From Gammaproteobacteria bacterium (GTDB lineage: Bacteria; Pseudomonadota; Gammaproteobacteria; Thiohalomonadales; Thiohalomonadaceae), in the NCBI GenBank assembly GCA_026196575.1, contig JAPHSX010000046.1:1-64000 (forward strand): a stretch of 64,000 bases of DNA. The letters run 5' to 3'. Below the pieces are notes generated by a model. The model had not been told where the DNA came from. It did no database searches and saw nothing but the letters and a program-made list of their open reading frames with translations. Shown piece by piece: positions 18,385 to 30,140 of the stretch; position 1 is the stretch's first letter, and each line of letters begins with the position of its first letter. The translations under genes and the position numbers were made by a program.

Positions 18385-19386
18385 TCAACAGTTGTCGATG
18401 GTAAAGGCGATCACCTCGTCCAGCGATCGCGCCCCCAGCGCCAGCATCACCACCCTATCCACCCCCAGCGCCACCCCGGCGCAGTCGGGCAGTCCCGCCT
18501 CCAGCGCCGCCAGTAACCGCTCGTCCAGCGGCGGGGTCTCCCTCCCCTGCGCCGCCCGCTGCGCCAGTTCTGACTCGAAACGCCGGCGCTGCTCGGCGCT
18601 GCCGCCCAGCTCGTGAAAGCCGTTGGCCAGCTCCACCCCCTGAAAGTAGAGCTCGAAACGCTCGGCCACGACCGGGTTGTCGGGGCTAAGGCGCGCCAGC
18701 GCCGCCTGCGAGGCGGGGTAGTCGGTGAGAAAACAGAGCCCCGCGCACCCCAGCTGCGGCTCGATGCGATGGCTGAGGATAAGATCCAGCCAGCTATCAC
18801 GCGCCTCTCCGGCGTCAAAGCCCTGGATGTCGAGCCGTTGTGCCGTGGCGCGCAACTCGGCTATCGAGGCGGCAAACGGATCCAGACCGGCGAAGCGCAG
18901 AAAGGCCTCGCGATAACTCAGGCGCTGCGCCCGCCCCGCGAGTCCGAGAATGGGGGCCACCAGCGCCTCCACCTCATCCATCAACTGGTGATGGTCAAGG
19001 CCGGGGCGGTACCACTCCAGCAGGGTGAACTCGGGGTTGTGGCGCCGCCCCGCCTCGCCCTGGCGAAAGACCTTGCCGAGCTGATAGATGGGGCCGCTGC
19101 CCGCGGCAAGCAGCCGCTTCATCGCAAATTCGGGGGAGGTGTGGAGGTAGAGATTTACCCCCGCGGCGTGGCCGGGGCCGGTGTAACGGGTGGCGAAACT
19201 GTCGATGGCCGGTGAGCTGAGGGCGGCTGCGGAGAGGGTCGGCGTCTCCACCTCCCACACCCCCCGTTGCGCGAAAAAGACGCGGATCCGTTGCAGGATC
19301 TGCGCCCGCCGCCGGAGGTTTTCCAGCGTGGCGCGCGGTTGCCAGTCAGACTCCCAGCCGGCTTGCCCGCCGTGCCGCCCGGACAA
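18385..19386 (-). CDS. epmA: EF-P lysine lysyltransferase (GenX/PoxA)
   Basis: Truncated class II lysyl-tRNA synthetase paralogue that attaches (R)-beta-lysine to Lys34 of elongation factor P. The 333 residues contain only the catalytic core with no anticodon-binding OB domain: motif 1 around EVETPTLS, motif 2 FRQGEAGRRHNPEFTLLEWY, motif 3 GVALGVDRVVML. It lies 8 bases downstream of efp on the same strand, and epmB is divergent just upstream, so substrate and both modification enzymes are together. It is convergent with the aminotransferase gene. Confidence 0.96.
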   Translation of the reverse strand: MSGRHGGQAGWESDWQPRATLENLRRRAQILQRIRVFFAQRGVWEVETPTLSAAALSSPAIDSFATRYTGPGHAAGVNLYLHTSPEFAMKRLLAAGSGPIYQLGKVFRQGEAGRRHNPEFTLLEWYRPGLDHHQLMDEVEALVAPILGLAGRAQRLSYREAFLRFAGLDPFAASIAELRATAQRLDIQGFDAGEARDSWLDLILSHRIEPQLGCAGLCFLTDYPASQAALARLSPDNPVVAERFELYFQGVELANGFHELGGSAEQRRRFESELAQRAAQGRETPPLDERLLAALEAGLPDCAGVALGVDRVVMLALGARSLDEVIAFTIDNC

Positions 19387-19394
19387 GGTGTTTC

Positions 19395-19964
19395 CTACTC
19401 CCTGGAACGGGAGATATATTCACCGGAGCGGGTATCGACCTTCAGCATGTCGCCAACCTCGATGAACAGCGGCACCTGCACCACGGCACCGGTATCGCAC
19501 CTGGCGGGTTTGGTGCCGCCGGTGGCGGTATCGCCGCGTACCCCGGGGTCGGTCTCGACCACGGTGAGGATGACGTGGTTGGGCGGGGTGACGCCAATCG
19601 GCACGCCGTTCCACAGTGTCACCACGCAGCTGTCCTGCTCCTTCAGCCACTTCGCCTCATCACCCACGGCGGCGGCATCGGCCATCAGCTGCTCGAAGGT
19701 GGTGGGGTTCATGAAGTGCCACCCATCGCCATCGCTATAAAGGTACTGCAGCTCGACCTCCAGGACATCGGCCGCCTCTACACTTTCATTGGATTTGAAG
19801 GTACGCTCCACCACGCGCCCGGTCTTGAGATTGCGCACCTTGACGCGGCAAAATCCCTGTCCCTTGCCGGACTTCACGAACTCGTTCTCAACGATATTAT
19901 AGGGGTCGCCGTCGAGCATAATCTTGAGACCGCGCTTGAATTCGTTGGTGCTGTAATTGGCCAT
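19395..19964 (-). CDS. efp: Elongation factor P
   Basis: Ribosome-binding factor that relieves stalling at polyproline stretches. The 189 residues from ATG 19964 (MANYSTNEF) match the family length; a frame to 20009 adds 15 unconserved residues and would overlap the divergent gene. The modification loop reads [10 protein letters not shown], placing the target Lys at residue 34 exactly as in E. coli, consistent with beta-lysylation by the adjacent epmA/epmB products. Three OB-like domains, with the C-terminal [11 protein letters not shown] segment conserved. Confidence 0.97.
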   Translation of the reverse strand: MANYSTNEFKRGLKIMLDGDPYNIVENEFVKSGKGQGFCRVKVRNLKTGRVVERTFKSNESVEAADVLEVELQYLYSDGDGWHFMNPTTFEQLMADAAAVGDEAKWLKEQDSCVVTLWNGVPIGVTPPNHVILTVVETDPGVRGDTATGGTKPARCDTGAVVQVPLFIEVGDMLKVDTRSGEYISRSRE

Positions 19965-20018
19965 GGCAGTTTCCCGAAGCTCTCGTTTGACACAGATCTG
20001 TTCATGCAAAGGCCGCCT

Positions 20019-21005
20019 ATGTTACCCCGAAATGACGTCTGGAAAAACGCCCTGTCGAACGCAGTACGCGATCCGGCCGAGTTACTGACACTGCTGGCGC
20101 TGCCGCGCGAGCTGCTGCCCGCCGCCCGTCGGGCAGCGGCCGCCTTTCCGCTACGGGTGCCGCGCGGCTATTTGCGGCAGATCGAAAAGGGCAATCCCAA
20201 TGACCCGTTGCTGCGTCAAGTGCTGCCGCTCGGCGAGGAGCTGCTCACGGTGGAGGGTTTTAACCGTGACCCGGTAGGGGACGGCGCGGCCACTGCCCGC
20301 CCCGGCCTGCTACACAAGTACCGGGGACGGGTGCTGCTGACCCTCACCGGCGGCTGCGCCATCCACTGCCGCTACTGCTTTCGCCGCCACTTTCCCTACG
20401 GCGAGGAGAATCCGGGGCGCGACGGCTGGCAGGGGGTCATCGACTATCTGCAACACCACCCCGAGGTCGAGGAGCTGATCCTAAGCGGCGGCGACCCGCT
20501 GCTGCTCGACACCCCGCAACTACAGCGACTCAGCGACAAACTGCGGGGGGTACCGCACCTCAAGCGGCTGCGCCTGCACAGCCGCCTGCCACTGGTACTA
20601 CCCGAGCGCATTGATGATGAACTGCTCACCTGGCTGGCGGCGCTGCCCTGGCAACGGGTAGTGGTGACCCACGCCAACCACGCCCACGAACTGGGGGAGG
20701 CACAGGGCGCGGCGCTCACCGCCCTGAAACATGCCGGCGTCACCCTGCTTAACCAGAGCGTGCTACTGCGCGGGGTTAACGACAGCGTCGATACCCTGCA
20801 CCAACTGAGCGAACGGTTATTCAGCCACGGCGTGCTCCCCTACTACCTGCACCAGCTCGACCGGGTGAGTGGCGCGGCCCATTTCGAGGTCAGTGACGAG
20901 CGGGCACGGGCACTGCATCGGGCACTGCAAACCACCCTTCCCGGCTATCTGGTGCCACGCCTGGTGCGCGAGGTAGCGGGGGAAAAGAGCAAGCTCCCCC
21001 TCTGA
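20019..21005 (+). CDS. epmB: EF-P (R)-beta-lysine aminomutase (YjeK)
   Basis: Radical SAM lysine 2,3-aminomutase paralogue that makes (R)-beta-lysine for EF-P modification. The cluster motif CAIHCRYC provides the 4Fe-4S Cys triad; FALRVPRG-type N-terminus and [15 protein letters not shown] are family hallmarks, and LSGGDPLL follows. From ATG 20019 the protein has 328 residues; ATG 20004 is equally possible. The open frame extends far upstream on the antisense of efp, but that part is not coding. It starts 39-54 bases from the divergent efp start, so the two genes share a promoter region. Confidence 0.95.
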   Translation: MLPRNDVWKNALSNAVRDPAELLTLLALPRELLPAARRAAAAFPLRVPRGYLRQIEKGNPNDPLLRQVLPLGEELLTVEGFNRDPVGDGAATARPGLLHKYRGRVLLTLTGGCAIHCRYCFRRHFPYGEENPGRDGWQGVIDYLQHHPEVEELILSGGDPLLLDTPQLQRLSDKLRGVPHLKRLRLHSRLPLVLPERIDDELLTWLAALPWQRVVVTHANHAHELGEAQGAALTALKHAGVTLLNQSVLLRGVNDSVDTLHQLSERLFSHGVLPYYLHQLDRVSGAAHFEVSDERARALHRALQTTLPGYLVPRLVREVAGEKSKLPL

Positions 21006-21078
21006 TCTCCTTGTCAGAAGGAATTTTGCCTGATATAAAACAAATAGTTATGAAACAAACTTAAGGGGAATCCGAAAC

Positions 21079-22854
21079 ATGGCGAAGGGAAAGGGCCAAA
21101 TTGGTCTGACCATTGCTGAGCGCAACCCACCCACCAGCACCTCATTCAACTATCGCGGCAACGCGCTGGAGCAGTGGGTACGGGATCTGCCACTGGGCAA
21201 CGTCGGTGCCATGTCCAAGCTGCTCTACAACGCGCTGCGCGAGGTCAACCGCCTCGCCATCAGCTGGCGTGATCGCCAACGCTTTCTGGAGCTGCTGCGC
21301 CAGCCCGCAGAGTATGTGCAGCAACAGCTGCAGCAGCGCTACACCGGCATCGCCTTCCCGTTACCACCCAAGACACAACAAGTTGTCGAACTCGCCAAGG
21401 CGCTCTCGGGAGAGATGGCGCTGGGCTACAAAACGGCCATTGAGGAAATGCTGGCCAGCAGTTTTCTCAGTCGCGACAACAAGGCACTCATTGAGCTGAT
21501 TCACCGCGCCGTGCACTATCTCAGCTGCGCCCTGCTCACCAGCTACAAGACCTACTCCAGCCATCCGGAGGACACCTGGTTCGAACTGCACATGCTCTAC
21601 CTGCACGCCGAACACAAGGGGGTGCACACCAAACGGATCAAGGACAGCGAAAACAGGGCACTGCCAAAATCGAGCATCGCCCGTCTCTACAAGCAGATCC
21701 TGCTGCTGGCCCTTGCCTCCCCCTACCGTATGCGACAGGGGGAGGCCCACGCGGTCTACCACGCGCTGGCACGCTGGGCGGGCCACGCCCACATCATCCC
21801 CTATAATGACCCAAGCGCCGCCGAGGCCCTGTTCGTGGTGCATATGGACAGTGATGACTCCCCCGATTTTCAGGCATTCGACCACCGCGACTGCAATACC
21901 GAACTGTGCCGCCTCGTCGACACCCGTCAGCTGAGCCATGTGCTGCAGGAGGAGCTGGAGCAGCTCAGGTCCGATGGCAAGAATGACGAAGGGATCTCCG
22001 CCGAGCTGCTCTACCGCCTCATCCGCTGCTGGGGGGTCGCCCCCAAGCGCAGCTTCTCCCGCAACGACAAGGATGCCACCCTGGAGGTGGTGGTCGGCCT
22101 CTCCAGCCTGCACCGCGCCCTCGCCACCGAGCGGGGCGACCAGAGTCAACTACTGCGCGACAAGGCGCAATACCAGAGCAAGAGCGTGGTCGGTGTCAGC
22201 CAACCCACCAACAACGACATCTGGAACATCTTCTCCAGGGACAAACTCAGTCACCAGTATGACAACTACAAAAAACAGACCGAACCCAAGCCGGAGAAGG
22301 TGGTTGAAAAGGTGGTACGCCAGAACTGGCAGATCCGCAACGAGAGCGCCGGCGGCTACCGTCTGGCCATTGAGCAGAACGATGGCGCCAAGGTACAGGT
22401 GGGCGAACTGCTGGGGTTGCGCCACCGCTACAGCGAGCAACCCTGCGAGGCGGGGGTGATCCGCTGGATGCGTCAGCCCGCCGACGGTGGCCTGGAGCTG
22501 GGTGTGCAAGTGCTGGCACCAGAAGTGGTACCGGTGATGCTGCACAACACCAAACGGGACGGCAAGGCGGCCGAATCCCAACCTGCGCTCCTGCTGCCGG
22601 CGGTGGCCGCCATCGGCCTGCCCGCTACCCTGCTCACCCCGATCCTGCTATTTGAGGTCGGCATGGAGTTGCAGCTGCACCATCCAGAACAGGATATTCG
22701 TATCGTATTGGTGGAGCGTGGCCAACAGACCGGCAGCTTTACCCAGTTCCGTTTTGAGAGCAAGGCCGAGGCAAAACAACAGGTAGACCTCAAGAAGAAA
22801 CTTACCCCCCCCGGTGACCAGGCGGGACTGAGCATCGACTGGGAAGGGTTGTAG
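21079..22854 (+). CDS. PilZ-like domain protein upstream of fimX
   Basis: A 591-residue soluble protein not assigned to a named enzyme family. The N-terminal ~390 residues are helical with no visible catalytic motif. At about 408-480 there is a PilZ-like segment: Arg residues before NESAGGY (matching the (D/N)xSxxG part of the c-di-GMP binding motif), then QVGELLGLRH, GVIRWMRQPADGGLELGVQVL. I infer c-di-GMP binding. A similar large protein sits beside fimX in Pseudomonas (recalled context). Strong ribosome site AAGGGG upstream; it ends 85-100 bases before the FimX-like gene. Confidence 0.7.
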   Translation: MAKGKGQIGLTIAERNPPTSTSFNYRGNALEQWVRDLPLGNVGAMSKLLYNALREVNRLAISWRDRQRFLELLRQPAEYVQQQLQQRYTGIAFPLPPKTQQVVELAKALSGEMALGYKTAIEEMLASSFLSRDNKALIELIHRAVHYLSCALLTSYKTYSSHPEDTWFELHMLYLHAEHKGVHTKRIKDSENRALPKSSIARLYKQILLLALASPYRMRQGEAHAVYHALARWAGHAHIIPYNDPSAAEALFVVHMDSDDSPDFQAFDHRDCNTELCRLVDTRQLSHVLQEELEQLRSDGKNDEGISAELLYRLIRCWGVAPKRSFSRNDKDATLEVVVGLSSLHRALATERGDQSQLLRDKAQYQSKSVVGVSQPTNNDIWNIFSRDKLSHQYDNYKKQTEPKPEKVVEKVVRQNWQIRNESAGGYRLAIEQNDGAKVQVGELLGLRHRYSEQPCEAGVIRWMRQPADGGLELGVQVLAPEVVPVMLHNTKRDGKAAESQPALLLPAVAAIGLPATLLTPILLFEVGMELQLHHPEQDIRIVLVERGQQTGSFTQFRFESKAEAKQQVDLKKKLTPPGDQAGLSIDWEGL

Positions 22855-22953
22855 GCAAGCACCAGGTAGTCAAGGCAAAGGCGTGTATAATCTGTAGAAT
22901 ACGACACGAGCTCCCCTTCCCGCCAGGCATTCAGTGAATTGGAACAAGAACGC

Positions 22954-25026
22954 GTGAATCAAGACAAGACCCTGTACCTACTGGTTATTGACGACTCCTC
23001 CAACCTTGCCGAGACGGTTTCCAACATCCTGCGCAACTCCGGTCATGCGGTACGCGCCGACCGCGTGGAGGATGATGAAGACCTGCGCGAAGCCTTCGGC
23101 AAACAACCGTGGGACATGATCCTCAGCAAGCCGGAGATCCCCTACTTTACCGCCAACGATGCCCTGGAGGTGGTTCGTCAGGCCAGCCTCGATATCCCTC
23201 TCATCCTCATTGCCGATGGTGCTGCCGAAGAGACCATTGATGAGCTGCTCAAGGCCGGGGCCCGCGACGAGGTGTTGCTGGCCAACCCCCGGCGCCTGGA
23301 GCAGACGCTGCTGCGCGAGGTCAACGACGTGCGTCAGCGCCGCGCCCTGAAACTCGCGCAAAAGGCACTGGTGGAGGCGAATGCCCGTGCCCAGGCGCTG
23401 GTAGACAGTTCACGCGACGCCATCACCTATGTGCATGAGGGGATGCACATCTACGCCAACGACTCCTATCTGGAACTGTTCGGTTACTCCAGCATGGAGG
23501 AGATCGAAGGGATGCCGATCATGGATATGGTGAAGAGTGAAGAGCACACCAAATTCAAGCAGTTTCTGCGTGACTACATTCAGGGCAAGACTCAGGAGAG
23601 CAGCCTTGAGGTTACCGGCATCAAGACCGATGGCACCCAGTTTAATGTCACCATGGAGTTTACCCCCGCCTCCTTCGAGGGTGAACCCTGTACCCAGATC
23701 ATCATCCGTGATCAGGCGATGAGCAAGGAGCTGGAGCAGCGCCTCAGCGACATGAGCAAGATGGATCTGCTGACCGGCGCCTACAACCGCCCCTACTTCC
23801 TGGAGGCGCTGCAAAAGGTTACCGGCAAGAAGGACAAGGAGGGGGTAGTCCTTGCCATCCGCCCCGATGACTACCGACGCATTCGCGATGAAAGTGGCGT
23901 CGCCGCCGGTGACGAATTACTGACCCGGTTGGCGGCGTTTGTCGCCCAGACGATGCCCGGCGAAAATGACTTTATTGCCCGCTTCGAGGGCGATCTGTTT
24001 ACCGCGCTGCTACACGATATCACCCCCGCCAACGCGGAGAGATATGCCACGCAACTGTGCCGTCAGATCGACGAACATATCTTCGAACTCAGCGGCACCG
24101 CCGCCACCACCCCATGCAGCATCGGCATTGGCATCTACAACGACACCCTGCAGGATATCCAGGAGGTGCTTAACCGTGCGGAAAAGGCGCTGAAGGAGGC
24201 CTCTGATGCGGGCGGCAAACGTGTGCGTCTTTATGTGGTGGGCGAGGCCGAAATGGCCGACCGTGAACGTAGCGCACTACTCAACAAGCAGATCCGTCTG
24301 GCACTGAAGAACAACCAGCTGCGTCTGCTGTTTCAGCCCATCGTCAGCATCAAGGGGGACAGCAACCACAATTATGAAGTGTTCGTGCGCATGAGCGATG
24401 AGAGTGGCAACGACATTGCCCCCGGGCTCTTTCTGCCCGCCGCCGAAGAGGGCGGCCTGATGGTCGCCATTGACCGCTGGATCCTGGCCCACGCCATCAA
24501 GGCAGTGGCGGAACAGCGCCACGCCGGCAAACCCGCCGTGCTCTTCGTCAAGCTCTCCGGCGCCTCCCTCAAGGATGACAAACTGCTGCCGTGGCTGCGC
24601 GACATCCTCAAGGCAGCGCACGCCGCCCCTGACTCACTGACGCTGTCGGTGAGCGAAAGCATCGCCACCAACAACCTCAAGGCACTGAAAATACTGTTGG
24701 AAGGTCTCCAGCAGTTGCATGTGCGCCTGGCACTGGATCACTTCGGCGTGGCGCCGAACTTCAGCAACCTGTTGAAACACTGCGATGCCGACTTTCTGAA
24801 ACTCGACGGCTCGATTATCGCCAAACTCAGCAGTGACAAGGAGGCCCAGGAGAGGGTGAAAGCGATCACCGATCTGGCGGCCGCGCACAACAAAAGGGTG
24901 ATCGGCAACTCGGTGGAGGACCCCCATACCCTGGCCACCATCTACGCCACCGGCATCGACTACATTCAGGGCTACTTTCTGCAGGAGCCAACCGCCACCA
25001 TGGAGTATGATTTCGACTCGATGTAG
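22954..25026 (+). CDS. fimX: FimX-type degenerate GGDEF/EAL c-di-GMP effector
   Basis: Receiver-like domain (about 1-125), PAS (about 140-260), GGDEF (about 270-430), EAL (about 440-690), the same order and size as Pseudomonas FimX (about 690 residues), a c-di-GMP receptor that drives type IV pilus assembly at one pole. The catalytic motifs are eroded: the GGDEF site reads EGDLF, the EAL site reads EVF, and the DDFG motif reads DHFG, so it should bind but not make or cleave c-di-GMP. GTG 22954 has GGAACAAG upstream; TTG 22939 is an alternative. No pil genes are adjacent in the window. Confidence 0.82.
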   Translation: MNQDKTLYLLVIDDSSNLAETVSNILRNSGHAVRADRVEDDEDLREAFGKQPWDMILSKPEIPYFTANDALEVVRQASLDIPLILIADGAAEETIDELLKAGARDEVLLANPRRLEQTLLREVNDVRQRRALKLAQKALVEANARAQALVDSSRDAITYVHEGMHIYANDSYLELFGYSSMEEIEGMPIMDMVKSEEHTKFKQFLRDYIQGKTQESSLEVTGIKTDGTQFNVTMEFTPASFEGEPCTQIIIRDQAMSKELEQRLSDMSKMDLLTGAYNRPYFLEALQKVTGKKDKEGVVLAIRPDDYRRIRDESGVAAGDELLTRLAAFVAQTMPGENDFIARFEGDLFTALLHDITPANAERYATQLCRQIDEHIFELSGTAATTPCSIGIGIYNDTLQDIQEVLNRAEKALKEASDAGGKRVRLYVVGEAEMADRERSALLNKQIRLALKNNQLRLLFQPIVSIKGDSNHNYEVFVRMSDESGNDIAPGLFLPAAEEGGLMVAIDRWILAHAIKAVAEQRHAGKPAVLFVKLSGASLKDDKLLPWLRDILKAAHAAPDSLTLSVSESIATNNLKALKILLEGLQQLHVRLALDHFGVAPNFSNLLKHCDADFLKLDGSIIAKLSSDKEAQERVKAITDLAAAHNKRVIGNSVEDPHTLATIYATGIDYIQGYFLQEPTATMEYDFDSM

Positions 25027-25094
25027 CACCCGGCCCAACCGCGTCATGCCCCACTATACCGACATAGCCCGAGGAGCAGCTAACGGCAAGCCAC

Positions 25095-26693
25095 ATGAAC
25101 CGGCAACACAACAACAATCAACTCCTGGAGCAGGCAGCCTCCGGGCTTCTGTCAGCCGTGGCGCGGGGGCGTGCCCTGCGCCACGCGTTGAGCGCGCGCC
25201 GGCTCCTGCTGCGCGCCTGGTGGCGGCGCCAACTCCCCGACTACATCCCCATCGCCGTCAAGCTCGCCCTCTTCTTTGCCCTGCTCATCACCCTTGGCAT
25301 GGTAAGCCTGGGTATCGTCATCGGCGCCAAACAGTCAGTGCAACTGAGCGAGCAGATCGACAAATTCGGCACCACCCTGGTACAGCGCATGGCCGAGACG
25401 GCACGCGAGCCGCTGCTCGCCAACGACACCCTCAACATGGAGCTTATCGTCAACACCCTTAGTGATGATGCCAATATCGACGGCGCCGCCATCTTTGCCG
25501 ACGACTACAAACTGGTGGTGCAGGCCGGCATGATCCCGCCCGCCACCCGCCTGCCCGGCGTCGGCAGTTACCGTGACAGCGCCCCCGCGCTGATCTACTG
25601 GCAACATCAAAAAGGGGGGCTGCAAGAGCCCGCCTACGTCTCCTTCATCACCCCCATCATCTTTCGCGATATTACCGTCGGCTATGTGCTGCTGAGCTTC
25701 GACCACTCGGTGATGACCAAGGCCAGGCGCGACACCCTCGCCACGGTGATCGGCGTCACCCTGTTGATGCTGCTGGCCGCCATCATCGCCTCGTTCTATC
25801 TGGGACGCCGCCTCACCCGTCCCATCGAGCAGCTACTGGCGGCCAGCAGCGCCTTCTCCCAGGGAAAATTCGAGTACCGCATCCAGGACAAACGCAACGA
25901 CGAGCTTGGCGTACTGATGCAATCGCTCAACACCATGGGTGAGGGGCTATTGCGCAAGGAGCAGGTGGAGCAGGTCTTCTCCCGCTATGTCTCGCCACAG
26001 GTGGCGCGCCAGGCGATTCGCGACCTCGACAGCGTGGAGTCGCTGCAGCTGGGCGGCCGCCATGTCGAGGCCAGCGTGCTGTTCGCCGATATCGTCGACT
26101 TTACCGGTATGTCCGAGGGGATGAAGCCGCAGGAGGTAAGCGCCCTGCTCAACCTCTACTTCGGTCACATCGCCGAGGTGGTGCGCTTCTGCCATGGCCA
26201 CATCGACAAATACATGGGTGACTGCGCGATGGTCGTCTTCGGCGTGCCCGAGGAGCATGAGGAGCATCCCTTCAAGGCCATCGCCTGCGGCTGGATGATC
26301 CTGCAACTGGTCGAGGTAATGAACCGTCAGCGCCTGCGCAATACGGAGCCTACCGTCGAGTTTCGCATTGGCGTCAACTGCGGCACCATGCTGGCCGGCA
26401 ACATGGGCTCGACCGAACGCATGGAGTACACCGTGGTGGGTGATGCGGTCAATCTCGCCTCGCGCCTCTCCCACGCGGGTGCCCCCGGTGAGGTGGTTCT
26501 CACCGAGGAGATGCTGGGCCATCCCCTGCTGCACAAACGCATTGCCACCCATGAACATGGCACCATCAAGCTGCGCGGCAAGAAAGAGCCGGTCTCCCTC
26601 TTTATCATCGATGAGATCCGCGATCCCTTCCGCGAGGAGATGATGCAGGAGATCCGCCGCATCCTCGTGCGCTCCACCACGGTTGCCGCATGA
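25095..26693 (+). CDS. Membrane class III adenylate cyclase with HAMP
   Basis: Makes cAMP from ATP. N-terminal basic region, TM1 at about 52-76, periplasmic sensor loop (about 77-205), TM2 around VIGVTLLMLLAAIIASFYL, HAMP (LGRRLTRPIEQL), short linker and a cyclase homology domain (about 325-500). Catalytic residues are intact: both metal Asp (FADIVDFTG and DKYMGD), adenine-specific Lys in HIDKYMGD with Thr in YTVVGD, and the Asn/Arg pair in DAVNLASRLS. It follows the FimX-like gene and overlaps the next lipoprotein gene by ATGA, linking cAMP to c-di-GMP signalling here. Confidence 0.92.
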   Translation: MNRQHNNNQLLEQAASGLLSAVARGRALRHALSARRLLLRAWWRRQLPDYIPIAVKLALFFALLITLGMVSLGIVIGAKQSVQLSEQIDKFGTTLVQRMAETAREPLLANDTLNMELIVNTLSDDANIDGAAIFADDYKLVVQAGMIPPATRLPGVGSYRDSAPALIYWQHQKGGLQEPAYVSFITPIIFRDITVGYVLLSFDHSVMTKARRDTLATVIGVTLLMLLAAIIASFYLGRRLTRPIEQLLAASSAFSQGKFEYRIQDKRNDELGVLMQSLNTMGEGLLRKEQVEQVFSRYVSPQVARQAIRDLDSVESLQLGGRHVEASVLFADIVDFTGMSEGMKPQEVSALLNLYFGHIAEVVRFCHGHIDKYMGDCAMVVFGVPEEHEEHPFKAIACGWMILQLVEVMNRQRLRNTEPTVEFRIGVNCGTMLAGNMGSTERMEYTVVGDAVNLASRLSHAGAPGEVVLTEEMLGHPLLHKRIATHEHGTIKLRGKKEPVSLFIIDEIRDPFREEMMQEIRRILVRSTTVAA

Positions 26694-27778
26694 GAATAGT
26701 CACCTCCTCGCTTCTCATTTTCATCGCCCTGCTGCAGGGGGGGTGTCTCGTTGTCACCACTTTCACCAAACTCGAACCGCAACTTGAACAGTGGACGAGT
26801 GAACGCCAGTATGGCCGCACCCTCGACGCCCTGAGTCAGATCGACCCCAGGGATCCCGACTATGCCAGGGCCTCGGCACTGCGCAAACAGGTGGAGAAAC
26901 AGGCGGCAGACTACGAACAACAGGTACGCAGGGAGACGGCCCAGAAGTTGAGCAAGGGCGACTGGGCGGCGGCGCTTGACCAGTACGACGAGGCACTGGG
27001 CCGACATCCCAAGAGCGTGGTGATCCGGGATGGGCTGGCAAAACTGCATCAACAGCAGCGCGAGACCCTCGAACAGCTGGAGCGCAAGCGCCTGATCCAG
27101 CATGGCGTATGGCTGCGCGAGGTGCTCCCCATCCACCGCGAGATCGCCCGCGTCGACCCACGCAGCAACGAGGCGCAAGAGCGGCTCAGGCGCATCATCG
27201 GCGAGGCGGAGAAGATCGGCCAGGAGCTGGCCCTGATCGGCAACAGGGCGCTGGCCGACAACGAACTCGCCAGCGCCGAGGAGACGCTGCCACTGGCCTA
27301 TGAACTGAACAAGGCGCCGCTGATTGAGGAGAGCCTGAAGACGCTGCGCGGCAGGCAGAAACTTGTCACGGAGCAGCAGCGCACCGCGCGTCGCAAGAGC
27401 GAACAGCAGGCAGAAAACGAACGACAGAAGCGGGAACGCACCCTGCGTGCCATCGTCAAACGTTACAAGACCGCCTTTGCCAAGCAGGAGTTTCTGGCGG
27501 CGCGGGAACAACTGGCCGAGCTCGAAAAGACCGATCCCGGCTACAGCGAGCTGGCAGCAATGCGAGGCAGGCTGCAACAGGCGATTGACCACAAGGCGTC
27601 ACAGCTGTTCGACGCCGGGGTCAGCGCCTACAGCCGCGGTCAGTTCGAACAGGCAGCGCGGGAATGGCGCGACGTGCTCAAACTCGATCCCGACCACCAG
27701 CAGGCCCGGGAGAATCTGGAGCGGGCCGAAAAGGTGCTGAACAAACTCGAAAGTCTGAAACAGAAACAGGGCGGATAG
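26690..27778 (+). CDS. TPR-containing lipoprotein
   Basis: Lipobox LQGGC with acylation Cys19, then a 340-residue helical protein rich in Glu/Gln/Arg. TPR-like helical pairs appear near 25-110 (WTSERQYGRTLDALSQID, LSKGDWAAALDQYDEALGRHP) and at the C-terminus (GVSAYSRGQFEQAAREWRDVLKLDPDHQQARENLERAEKV), with a coiled-coil-like basic middle. ATG overlaps the adenylate cyclase stop (ATGA), so they are translationally coupled. It could be a periplasmic partner of the cyclase sensor loop; this is inference. It is convergent with parC, 22 bases away. Confidence 0.82.
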   Translation: MRIVTSSLLIFIALLQGGCLVVTTFTKLEPQLEQWTSERQYGRTLDALSQIDPRDPDYARASALRKQVEKQAADYEQQVRRETAQKLSKGDWAAALDQYDEALGRHPKSVVIRDGLAKLHQQQRETLEQLERKRLIQHGVWLREVLPIHREIARVDPRSNEAQERLRRIIGEAEKIGQELALIGNRALADNELASAEETLPLAYELNKAPLIEESLKTLRGRQKLVTEQQRTARRKSEQQAENERQKRERTLRAIVKRYKTAFAKQEFLAAREQLAELEKTDPGYSELAAMRGRLQQAIDHKASQLFDAGVSAYSRGQFEQAAREWRDVLKLDPDHQQARENLERAEKVLNKLESLKQKQGG

Positions 27779-27800
27779 CCCCCCTCTGCGCCCGCCGCGC

Positions 27801-30056
<2,256 letters not shown>

Positions 30057-30140
30057 CGATAAAATAGTTCAGATTGGTCTTTGTCTTATATGGTTGGTAC
30101 GGTTGGTACCGCTTGCACCGGCAACGCCCCCACCACGGTA

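Noticed and set aside
22939..25026. FimX-like protein as an active diguanylate cyclase/phosphodiesterase
   Set aside because: GGDEF reads EGDLF, EAL reads EVF and DDFG reads DHFG, so catalysis is unlikely.
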